From DASUBN01 sp036000105 (GTDB lineage: Bacteria; Pseudomonadota; Gammaproteobacteria; Natronospirales; REEB76): a DNA stretch of 64,000 nucleotides. Position numbers and translations under genes: made by a program. The notes below the pieces were generated by a model that was not told the DNA's origin, did not search any database, and saw only the letters and a list, made by a program, of their open reading frames with translations. Below, in pieces: positions 44,342 to 51,286 of the stretch. Numbering within the stretch: position 1 is the first letter of the stretch; each line of letters starts with the position of its first letter. The stretch is taken from positions 1 to 64,000 of the forward strand of contig DASYGE010000013.1 of the NCBI GenBank assembly GCA_036000105.1, in the 5' to 3' direction.

Positions 44342-44402
44342 GTCTGCAAAAGTGCGTCCTGCACTTTTGCAGACTCGACGAGTCCGACCCAGCTTCGGAC
44401 TC
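44342..44402. repeat. tandem perfect hairpins between mltB and rlpA
   Basis: A perfect 14-bp stem (44342-44355 with 44361-44374, loop GTCCT) is followed 5 bases later by an 8-bp stem (44380-44387 with 44395-44402). The layout matches the mreD-mrdA spacer but the sequence differs. No T tract follows. It sits 32 bases before the rlpA start and could affect rlpA translation. Confidence 0.8.
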
Positions 44403-44433
44403 GCCTACGCCGCATCACGCGCAGACGCGCTCG

Positions 44434-45309
44434 ATGCGCGCGCGGCACATACTTGTGCCGCGGATCTTGCTTCCTACATTGCTGCTTGGACTGAGCGGCT
44501 GCACACAGTTCCCCGCCACCCACGACCACGGACCCGGCCAACCTGTGGACGTGTCGCAGGTGCCGAACGCGGTGCCAAAGGACGTGACGCCGAGCCGCTA
44601 CGGCAACCCGGCGAGCTACACCGTGCTGGGCAAGAGCTACACCCTGGCGCCATCCTGCAAGAGTTACCACGACCGCGGCATCGCCTCCTGGTACGGCACC
44701 CAATTCAACGGCGGGCGTACCTCCGACGGCGAGACCTACGACATGTACTCCATGAGCGCCGCCAACAAGGTGGTGCCTATCCCCTGCTATGCGCGGATCA
44801 CCAACCTGCAGAACGGCAAGAGCGTGATCGTGAAGATCAACGACCGCGGACCTTTCGTGGATAACCGGCTCATCGACCTGTCCTACGCTGCCGCCTCCCG
44901 GCTCGACATGCTGGGCAAGGGCACGGCTCTCGTGGACGTGCAGGCAGTGGCGCCGGGCGAGACAGCTCCGCCTGTGACGGTCTCTACAGCAGCAGCTCCG
45001 CCGCCGGCGCCGGTGTTGGCCTCGGCACCCGCGGCAACAGCCGCGGCACCCCAGGCCAAGCCTGCCGCCGGCGAGCCCAGCATGTTCCTGCAAGTGGGCG
45101 CATTCGCGGAGCGCGGCAACGCTGAATCAGCGCTGCAGAAACTCGCTGGCGCAGGCGTGGGGCCGGCCTTCATCCTGCCTGTGACGGACGGCGCGCGCAT
45201 CCTCTATAAAGTGCGCATCGGGCCGGTGGCGGATGTGGCCGGGGTGGACCAGCTGGGCACCCGGCTCGCAGCCTTGGGTTATCCGGATGCGGAGATCGTC
45301 ATCCCATAA
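44434..45309 (+). CDS. rlpA: RlpA lytic transglycosylase lipoprotein with SPOR domain
   Basis: RlpA cleaves glycan strands lacking stem peptides at division or polar sites. The ATG at 44434 gives 291 residues with lipoprotein signal LPTLLLGLSGC (Cys23, then Thr). The double-psi beta-barrel covers about 75-170 (GIASWYGTQFNGGRTSDGE, and the catalytic KINDRGPF). An Ala/Pro linker leads to a C-terminal SPOR domain (FLQVGAFAERGNAESALQKL). The longer frame back to 44248 runs through the hairpins and overlaps mltB, so it is rejected. Confidence 0.94.
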   Translation: MRARHILVPRILLPTLLLGLSGCTQFPATHDHGPGQPVDVSQVPNAVPKDVTPSRYGNPASYTVLGKSYTLAPSCKSYHDRGIASWYGTQFNGGRTSDGETYDMYSMSAANKVVPIPCYARITNLQNGKSVIVKINDRGPFVDNRLIDLSYAAASRLDMLGKGTALVDVQAVAPGETAPPVTVSTAAAPPPAPVLASAPAATAAAPQAKPAAGEPSMFLQVGAFAERGNAESALQKLAGAGVGPAFILPVTDGARILYKVRIGPVADVAGVDQLGTRLAALGYPDAEIVIP

Positions 45310-45384
45310 GCGGCTGCCTGCAGGGTCCGGCGCAAACGGGTAAAATTCACCGCGCCGTCGCACTCCTGTCCATCGAGGTGTCCG

Positions 45385-46524
45385 TTGAGAGCCCAGTGCC
45401 TGCTTGCCTTGCTGCTCCTGTCTGTCGCCGCCACCGCCAGCGCGATACCCATCCCCGCCCCGCCGCAGTTCGATGCCAAGAGCTACGTGCTGATGGATGC
45501 GAACAGCGGCCAGGTGATCGCCGCCTCCAACCAGGACCAGCATCGCGAACCCGCCAGCCTCACCAAGCTGATGACGGCCTACGTGGTGTTCCACGCCCTC
45601 AAGGACGGTGTCATCCATCAAGACGACACTGCTCCTATCAGCGAGCGCGCCTGGCGCATGGGCGGCTCGCGCATGTTCGTCCAGCTCGGCAGCCGCGTCA
45701 CCATCCAACAGCTGATACAGGGCATGGTGGTGCAATCCGGCAACGACGCCACCGTAGCCCTGGCAGAGCGCGTCGGCGGCAGCGAGGATGCCTTCGTCTC
45801 CATCATGAATCAGTACGCCGAGAAGCTCGGCATGAAAGACAGCCACTTCGTGGACGCCTCCGGTCTGACCGCCGATCGGCAGCATTACACCACCGCGCGG
45901 GACCTGGCCGTGCTCTCCAGCGCCATCGTGCGTGAGTTCCCGGAATACCAGCACTATTTCATGGAGAAGGATTTCACCTGGAACAAGATAAGCCAGAAGA
46001 ACCGCAACGACCTTCTGTTCACTGACACCACGGTGGATGGCCTCAAGACAGGTGATACCGACGATGCCGGCTACTGCCTGATCGCCAGCGCCAACCGCGG
46101 CGCCATGCGCCTCATCTCCGTGGTCATGGGCACCAAGTCCACCAAGGCCCGGGCCCAATACGCCGAGGCACTGCTCAACTACGGTTCCAACTTCTTCGAG
46201 ACCCGCAAGCTCTACGCCGCCGGCAGCGCCATCAGCAGCGTGAAAGTGTGGAAGGGAGCGGATGGTGATGTGCAGACCGGAGTGCTGGACGACCTCTACG
46301 TCACCCTGCCCAAGGGCGGCTATGCCGACCTGCACGCTACGGTGCAGGGACATGCCGGCCTGATCGCACCGGTGGCGGAACATACGCAAGTGGGCACCTT
46401 GGACATCAGCCTCGGCGACCGACTGCTGGCCCAGGTGCCGCTCTACACCCTGAAGGCGGTACCGGAAGGCAACATCTTCCGCCGCCTGTTCGATGGCATG
46501 CGGCTCTGGTTCAGCAAGAAATAA
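45385..46524 (+). CDS. dacA: D-alanyl-D-alanine carboxypeptidase (PBP5/6 type)
   Basis: This DD-carboxypeptidase trims pentapeptides. The signal peptide is about 1-20 (TASAIPIP). The catalytic Ser and Lys are in PASLTKLMTAY, the SGN motif in VQSGNDATVAL and KTG in DGLKTGDTDDAG. The C-terminal beta domain and the amphipathic anchor (NIFRRLFDGMRLWFSKK) for the inner membrane are present. TTG starts the frame. The D-amino-acid aminotransferase follows 4 bases after the stop. Confidence 0.95.
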   Translation: MRAQCLLALLLLSVAATASAIPIPAPPQFDAKSYVLMDANSGQVIAASNQDQHREPASLTKLMTAYVVFHALKDGVIHQDDTAPISERAWRMGGSRMFVQLGSRVTIQQLIQGMVVQSGNDATVALAERVGGSEDAFVSIMNQYAEKLGMKDSHFVDASGLTADRQHYTTARDLAVLSSAIVREFPEYQHYFMEKDFTWNKISQKNRNDLLFTDTTVDGLKTGDTDDAGYCLIASANRGAMRLISVVMGTKSTKARAQYAEALLNYGSNFFETRKLYAAGSAISSVKVWKGADGDVQTGVLDDLYVTLPKGGYADLHATVQGHAGLIAPVAEHTQVGTLDISLGDRLLAQVPLYTLKAVPEGNIFRRLFDGMRLWFSKK

Positions 46525-46528
46525 TCAC

Positions 46529-47398
46529 GTGGCTCTGCCCTTAGCCCTGGCCCATCTGAACGGCCGTTTCCTGCCGCTCGCTGAAGCGCACATCTCGCCG
46601 CTGGACCGGGGTTTCCTGTTCGGTGACGGGGTCTATGAAGTGATACCTGCTTACGCGGGCCGCCTGTTCCACCTGCCGGCACACCTCAAACGCCTGCAAC
46701 ACAGCCTGGACGGCATCCACCTCAAGAATCCCCTGACCGATGCCGCCTGGACCACGCTGCTCCAGAAGCTGGTGGCCGACAACGGCGGGGGCGACCAGGC
46801 GGTGTACCTGCAGGTGAGCCGCGGCGCCGACCAGGGTCGCGACCACAGTTTCCCCTCAGGCGTGCCGGCCACGGTGTTCGCCATGTGCTCGCCGCTCGGC
46901 GCGCTGCCGGAGGAACTCAAGACCCGCGGTGCCCATGTCATGACGTTGCCGGACACCCGCTGGCATCACCTGGACATCAAATGCACCGCGCTGCTCGGCA
47001 ACGTGCTGTTGCGCCAGACGGCCACCGAGGCAAGCTGCAACGAGGCCATCCTGCTGCGCGACGGGCATGCCACCGAAGGCACCGCCAGCAGCCTGTTCAT
47101 CGTGCATCAGGACGTGCTCATCACTCCGCCCAACGGCACCGACCTCTTACCCAGCATCACCCGCGACGTGGTCCTGGAGTTAGCGGCGCAGCATGGCATC
47201 GCGTTCCGGGAAGCGGTGATCCCCGTGACGCAGCTGGCTCAGGCGCAGGAGATATGGCTCGCCAGCTCTACCCGTGAGGTGTATCCGGTCACCCGGATGG
47301 ACGGCAAGCCCGCCGGCGACGGCAAGCCGGGGCCTCATTGGCGCCGCATGTTCGATCTCTTCCAGCAGCATAAACAAGATGCCCGATCAGCCTCCTGA
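46529..47398 (+). CDS. dat: D-amino-acid aminotransferase (fold-type IV PLP)
   Basis: GTG at 46529 gives 289 residues. The family start DRGFLFGDGVYEVIPAYAGR, the PLP Lys in RWHHLDIKCTALLGNVLLRQ and the cofactor Glu region NEAILLRDGHATEGTASSLF are clear, with LASSTREVYPVTRMDG late. The pattern fits D-alanine transaminase better than branched-chain or aminodeoxychorismate enzymes. It would supply D-Glu or use the D-Ala released by the neighbouring DacA. It sits between dacA and ybeD-lipB. Confidence 0.88.
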   Translation: MALPLALAHLNGRFLPLAEAHISPLDRGFLFGDGVYEVIPAYAGRLFHLPAHLKRLQHSLDGIHLKNPLTDAAWTTLLQKLVADNGGGDQAVYLQVSRGADQGRDHSFPSGVPATVFAMCSPLGALPEELKTRGAHVMTLPDTRWHHLDIKCTALLGNVLLRQTATEASCNEAILLRDGHATEGTASSLFIVHQDVLITPPNGTDLLPSITRDVVLELAAQHGIAFREAVIPVTQLAQAQEIWLASSTREVYPVTRMDGKPAGDGKPGPHWRRMFDLFQQHKQDARSAS

Positions 47399-47651
47399 TT
47401 CGTTGCTGAAGTTCCCCGCTTCATTTCCCATCAAGATCATGGGCCGGGATACCCCTGAGTTCCACGCCGTGGTGGAAGACATCCTCGCGCGCCATGCGGG
47501 TCCTCTGCATACCCTGGAAATCACCCGCCAGCCCAGCCGCAAAGGCCGCTTCATCTCAGTGACCGTAACCATCGATGCCCAGAGCCGCGCGCAGCTGGAC
47601 GCCATCTACAAGGAACTCAGCGCCCACGAACTGGTGCTCATGGCCCTATGA
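47379..47651 (+). CDS. ybeD: DUF493 (YbeD-like) protein
   Basis: The ATG at 47379 lies inside the end of the aminotransferase gene (20-base overlap) and gives 90 residues. The DUF493 fold is recognised by LLKFPASFPIKIMGRDTPEF and the ACT-like strands RFISVTVTIDAQSRAQLDAI, ending HELVLMAL. It stands directly before lipB, as in E. coli dacA-ybeD-lipB. A regulatory role for lipoylation has been suggested but not proven. Confidence 0.93.
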   Translation: MPDQPPDSLLKFPASFPIKIMGRDTPEFHAVVEDILARHAGPLHTLEITRQPSRKGRFISVTVTIDAQSRAQLDAIYKELSAHELVLMAL

Positions 47652-48301
47652 GCGATGCACCCATGCCGCTGGTGAAGTACCTGGGTCAGGTGGACTACAT
47701 CCCCACCTGGCGCGCCATGGAGCAGTTCACCCTGGAACGCGGCCCGGATACCCCGGACGAGATCTGGTTCCTGGAACACCCGCCGGTATTCACCTTAGGC
47801 ATGGCGGGCAAGCTGGAGCATGTGCTGTCACCGGGCGATATCCCGGTGGTGCACATAGATCGGGGCGGCCAGGTCACTTACCACGGCCCCGGCCAGCTGG
47901 TGGTGTATCCCCTGCTGGATCTACGACGCCTCAAGCTGGGCGTGCGCCAGCTGGTGGAAGCCCTGGAGAACTCGGTCATCGACACCCTGGAGACGTACGG
48001 CATCCACGCCCGCGGCCGGCGCGACATGCCCGGCGTTTATGTTGATGCACGCAAGATCTGTTCCATCGGCATCCGTGTACGCCGTGGCGCCACCTATCAT
48101 GGCATCGCCTTCAACGTGGCCATGGACCTCGCACCCTTCAGCCGCATCAATCCCTGCGGCTACGAGGGATTGGAGATGACCCAGGTGAGCGTACTGGGCG
48201 GGCCCGCCGACACTACACGCGTGGCAGAGGATCTCCTGCCGGCCCTGCTGGAACGGCTGGGGTACAATAACGCCCCTCTGGCCGCCCGCTCGGGCGCCTG
48301 A
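47648..48301 (+). CDS. lipB: octanoyl-ACP:protein N-octanoyltransferase
   Basis: LipB moves octanoyl from ACP to lipoyl domains. The 217-residue protein has RGGQVTYHGPGQLVVYPLLD, the substrate loop GVYVDARKICSIGIRVRRG with the catalytic Lys, and a downstream Cys in SRINPCGYEGLEM, the expected nucleophile. ATG overlaps ybeD by 4 bases. lipA follows after 19 bases. Confidence 0.97.
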   Translation: MSDAPMPLVKYLGQVDYIPTWRAMEQFTLERGPDTPDEIWFLEHPPVFTLGMAGKLEHVLSPGDIPVVHIDRGGQVTYHGPGQLVVYPLLDLRRLKLGVRQLVEALENSVIDTLETYGIHARGRRDMPGVYVDARKICSIGIRVRRGATYHGIAFNVAMDLAPFSRINPCGYEGLEMTQVSVLGGPADTTRVAEDLLPALLERLGYNNAPLAARSGA

Positions 48302-48320
48302 ACATCCGAAGGCAGGCAGC

Positions 48321-49301
48321 GTGTCCGATCCCAACGTGAAGCCCCGCCCGGCTCTCGAGCCCGGCAAGAAACTCAGCGCCCAGGAGAAGATGGCGCGCAT
48401 CCCGGTGAAGATCGAGCCCACGGTCACGCCCCTGCGCAAGCCTTCCTGGATACGCGTGCGATCCTGGGCCACACCGGAAGTGGCGCGGCTCAAGAAGATC
48501 CTGCGGGACAACCATCTGCACACGGTCTGTGAGGAAGCCTCCTGCCCCAACATCGGCGAGTGCTTCGGCAAGGGCACCGCGACGTTCATGATCATGGGCG
48601 ATGTCTGCACCCGCCGCTGCACTTTCTGCGACGTGGCCCACGGCCGCCCGGGAACCCTGGATACGGAAGAACCCCAGAACCTGGCCCGCACCATCAAGGC
48701 CATGAGCCTGAAATACGTGGTGGTGACCTCGGTCGATCGGGATGATCTCAGGGACGGTGGGGCCGGGCATTTCATCGCCTGCATCCGCGCCATCCGCGAG
48801 CAGTCCCCCGCCACCCGCATCGAAGTGCTAGTGCCGGATTTCCGCGGCCGCATGGACGTGGCCCTGGCGCTGATGCAAGAGACACCGCCGGACGTGTTCA
48901 ACCACAACCTGGAGACAGTGCCGCGCCTATATCGTGAAGTGCGTCCGGGTTCCGATTACACCCATTCACTCATGCTGCTGAAGCGCTTCAAAGAAGCCCA
49001 TCCGGGCATCCCCACCAAGTCCGGCATCATGATAGGTTTAGGCGAAGAGCTGCCGGAGATCTTCGAGACCATGCAACATTTGCGTGACCATTCGGTCAAT
49101 ATGCTGACGGTAGGGCAGTACCTGCAGCCCAGCAAGTTCCATCATCCTGTGATGCGCTACATGACGCCGGAAGAATTCCAGGAGATCGAACGGCGCGGCT
49201 ACGAGATGGGTTTCGACCATGTGGCCAGCGGTGCGCTGGTTCGTTCGTCGTACCACGCGGACAAGCAGGCGGAAGAGGTGCTGCAAGAGCAAGCCAGCTA
49301 A
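48321..49301 (+). CDS. lipA: lipoyl synthase
   Basis: LipA is a radical-SAM enzyme that inserts two sulfurs into octanoyl chains. GTG starts 326 residues. The auxiliary cluster uses CEEASCPNIGEC, the SAM cluster CTRRCTFCDV, and a conserved Ser near the end is in ALVRSSYHAD, which ligates the auxiliary cluster. All are present. It ends the dacA-dat-ybeD-lipB-lipA run, with a hairpin terminator just after. Confidence 0.97.
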   Translation: MSDPNVKPRPALEPGKKLSAQEKMARIPVKIEPTVTPLRKPSWIRVRSWATPEVARLKKILRDNHLHTVCEEASCPNIGECFGKGTATFMIMGDVCTRRCTFCDVAHGRPGTLDTEEPQNLARTIKAMSLKYVVVTSVDRDDLRDGGAGHFIACIRAIREQSPATRIEVLVPDFRGRMDVALALMQETPPDVFNHNLETVPRLYREVRPGSDYTHSLMLLKRFKEAHPGIPTKSGIMIGLGEELPEIFETMQHLRDHSVNMLTVGQYLQPSKFHHPVMRYMTPEEFQEIERRGYEMGFDHVASGALVRSSYHADKQAEEVLQEQAS

Positions 49302-49321
49302 GATTCAGGAGACTCGAGACT

Positions 49322-49352
49322 GAAAAGCGATCCTCGGGCCGCTTTTCATTTT
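49322..49352 (+). terminator. terminator after lipA
   Basis: An 8-bp stem (49322-49329 GAAAAGCG with 49340-49347) is followed by the T-rich ATTTTC. It overlaps the end of the converging murU gene. Confidence 0.65.
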
Positions 49353-50011
49353 CGGGGCGTGTGCCTCTGCAATATCTCGAGCGTGCCCACATCCGTCCAG
49401 CCGCCGGCGTAGAGTTCACCGCTCAAGGCTTCCACCGCCATGGCGCTCTGCATCAGGGGTAGTAGCGGGAACCTGCCTGCATCACAGCCCTTGAAGAAAT
49501 CCGCCTTGTACACGCCGATGCCGCTATAGGTGAGCTTCGGTTCCCCTTCTCGGCGCAGATGGCCAGTCGTGGAGAGATGGAAATCACCCTGGGGATGATG
49601 CGTCGGATTCGGCACCATCACGAGATGGGCTAGGTCATCGTGCTTCAAGCGGTGCTTCAGGGTCTCGAAGGGGAAATCCGTCAGGATATCGCCGTTCACC
49701 ACCAGGAAAGGATCCCGCCCCAGCTCCGGCAGTGCCTTGAAGATACCGCCACCGACCTCCAGGGGCTGGGGGCCCTCGTAGGAGTAATGGATGTGCACGC
49801 CGTAGCGTGCGCCGTCTCCCAGATGGTCCTGGATCATCTCTGCCAACCAGGAGGTATTGATGATGATGTGGGTATAGCCCGCATCCCGGAGCCGCTCCAG
49901 GTGATGCGCGATCAGCGGCTTGCCCTCCACTTCCAGCAGAGGCTTAGGCGTGGTGTCGGTAAGAGGCCTAAGTCTTTGTCCCCTACCGGCTGCGAGGATC
50001 ATTGCCTTCAT
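49346..50011 (-). CDS. murU: N-acetylmuramate-1-phosphate uridylyltransferase
   Basis: MurU makes UDP-MurNAc from MurNAc-1-phosphate in the recycling route that bypasses early wall synthesis and fosfomycin. The 221-residue nucleotidyltransferase has the family start MKAMILAAGRGQRLRPLT, the substrate Lys in PKPLLEVEGKPL, LVVNGDILTDFPF (metal Asp) and GGWTDVGTLEIL. amgK lies upstream. The genes are no longer adjacent: a 204-base insert with an older murU start (50015-50215) separates them. Confidence 0.92.
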   Translation of the reverse strand: MKAMILAAGRGQRLRPLTDTTPKPLLEVEGKPLIAHHLERLRDAGYTHIIINTSWLAEMIQDHLGDGARYGVHIHYSYEGPQPLEVGGGIFKALPELGRDPFLVVNGDILTDFPFETLKHRLKHDDLAHLVMVPNPTHHPQGDFHLSTTGHLRREGEPKLTYSGIGVYKADFFKGCDAGRFPLLPLMQSAMAVEALSGELYAGGWTDVGTLEILQRHTPRK

Positions 50012-50014
50012 GTG

Positions 50015-50215
50015 CTAACCATCCCTGGTGTCGCGACCAGCCTTGCCCATGTGCGCTTGCCTTCCTGCTGCGCACATGGTCCGGAGCGCACTTCCCTGTG
50101 CGCCCGCTCGAAGCTTGCGCTTCTCGCCGCTGGCAAGTTGCTCGCCGGTGCAAAGCTGTGCTTCGCATAAAACCCCGGCTCGCCCACGCCCTGCAGCCAG
50201 TATCATTGCTTTCAC
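50015..50215 (-). pseudogene. relic murU start plus palindromic insert
   Basis: GTG at 50215 overlaps the amgK stop (GTGA) and encodes MKAMILAAGRG, identical to the first 11 residues of murU, then runs 55 unrelated codons to TAG at 50015-50017, just before the real ATG. Eight of ten codons after the start differ between the two copies, all synonymously. The distance between starts is exactly 68 codons. The unrelated part is rich in short inverted repeats (GTGCGC/GCGCAC, and AAGCTTGCGCTT-type). It is probably translated as a meaningless 66-residue peptide. Confidence 0.7.
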
Positions 50216-51204
50216 GTGGCAGCCGCCTGAACGGCCCGCTTCTCCAGGGAGTCCAGGAGCTTCAGCAGCGGGGTGAACTCCTTATATAGGTTTCCCACCC
50301 CCCTCAGGTAACCCAGGAAGCGGGGAGTGTCCTTGAGATACTGAGGTTTGCCGTCCCGGTAGTTGATGCGGGCGAAGAGGCCGAGGATCTTGATATGCCG
50401 CTGCATCCCCATCCAGTCCGAGGCCCGCTCGAACTCCTTCTCGCCCTGCACCGACAGGCCCGCCTTGCGCGCCGCATCCCGGTACTGGAGACGCCACCCT
50501 TTAATCCGCGCCTCCGGCCAGGAGATGAAAGCGTCCCGGAACAGACTGGTCACATCGTAGGTGATGGGACCCATCACCGCGTCCTGGAAATCCAGCACCC
50601 CGGGGTTGGGTTCGCTCACCATCAGGTTGCGGGGCATATAGTCCCGGTGCATGAACACCTGGGGTTGGCCCAGGGCTGAATCCTCCAGGAGCTTGAACGC
50701 GTCCTGCAGGACCATCATGTCCATGGCGGTCAACTCGAGCTTGAGGTGCCGCGTTACATACCATTCCGGGAACAACATGAGTTCGCGGTGCAGGAAGGCA
50801 CGGTCGTAGGCCGGCAGCTGGCCGCTACGGGTGGCCCGCTGCCACAGGATCAGGGCGGCGATGGCATCGCCGAAGAGACGGTCCGCATTGTCCTCGGTCA
50901 GCGCCTCCAGGTAGGTCTGGGTGCCCAAATCCTCCAGCAGCAGGAAACCCCGCTGCAGGTCCTCAGCCAGCACCTCCGGCACGTGTAACCCGGCCTCCTT
51001 GAGCAGCCCGGCCACATGCAGGAAAGGCCGGCAGTCCCCCTGGGACGGTGGCGCATCCATGACCACATAGGAATGACCCCGGGCGGACGTGCGAAAATAG
51101 CGCCGTAAGCTGGCATCCGACGACGCCGGTTCCAATGCTGGAGCGGCTAGCCCCAGGGCCGTGGCGGTCCAGGACTGGAGTTCCTGCAGACGATCCGGTT
51201 CCAA
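50212..51204 (-). CDS. amgK: N-acetylmuramate/N-acetylglucosamine anomeric kinase
   Basis: AmgK phosphorylates MurNAc and GlcNAc at C1. The 330-residue aminoglycoside-phosphotransferase fold has the catalytic loop VFMHRDYMPRNLMV and the metal Asp in PGVLDFQDAVMGPITYD. GYLRGVGNLYKEFTPLLK at the end is typical of the AmgK group. It works with MurU. The stop overlaps the relic murU start. It diverges from lptD. Confidence 0.92.
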   Translation of the reverse strand: MEPDRLQELQSWTATALGLAAPALEPASSDASLRRYFRTSARGHSYVVMDAPPSQGDCRPFLHVAGLLKEAGLHVPEVLAEDLQRGFLLLEDLGTQTYLEALTEDNADRLFGDAIAALILWQRATRSGQLPAYDRAFLHRELMLFPEWYVTRHLKLELTAMDMMVLQDAFKLLEDSALGQPQVFMHRDYMPRNLMVSEPNPGVLDFQDAVMGPITYDVTSLFRDAFISWPEARIKGWRLQYRDAARKAGLSVQGEKEFERASDWMGMQRHIKILGLFARINYRDGKPQYLKDTPRFLGYLRGVGNLYKEFTPLLKLLDSLEKRAVQAAAT

Positions 51205-51286
51205 GTCCGTCCTCCACTAGTTTGAAGGCGCCGTCAAAGTGTGCGATTGTACGCCGCGTCTCGACACCGTTTCATGGAGCCCGTGG

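Noticed and set aside
44248..44433. Extended rlpA N-terminus
   Set aside because: The extension overlaps mltB, reads through the 14-bp hairpin and would bury the lipoprotein signal.
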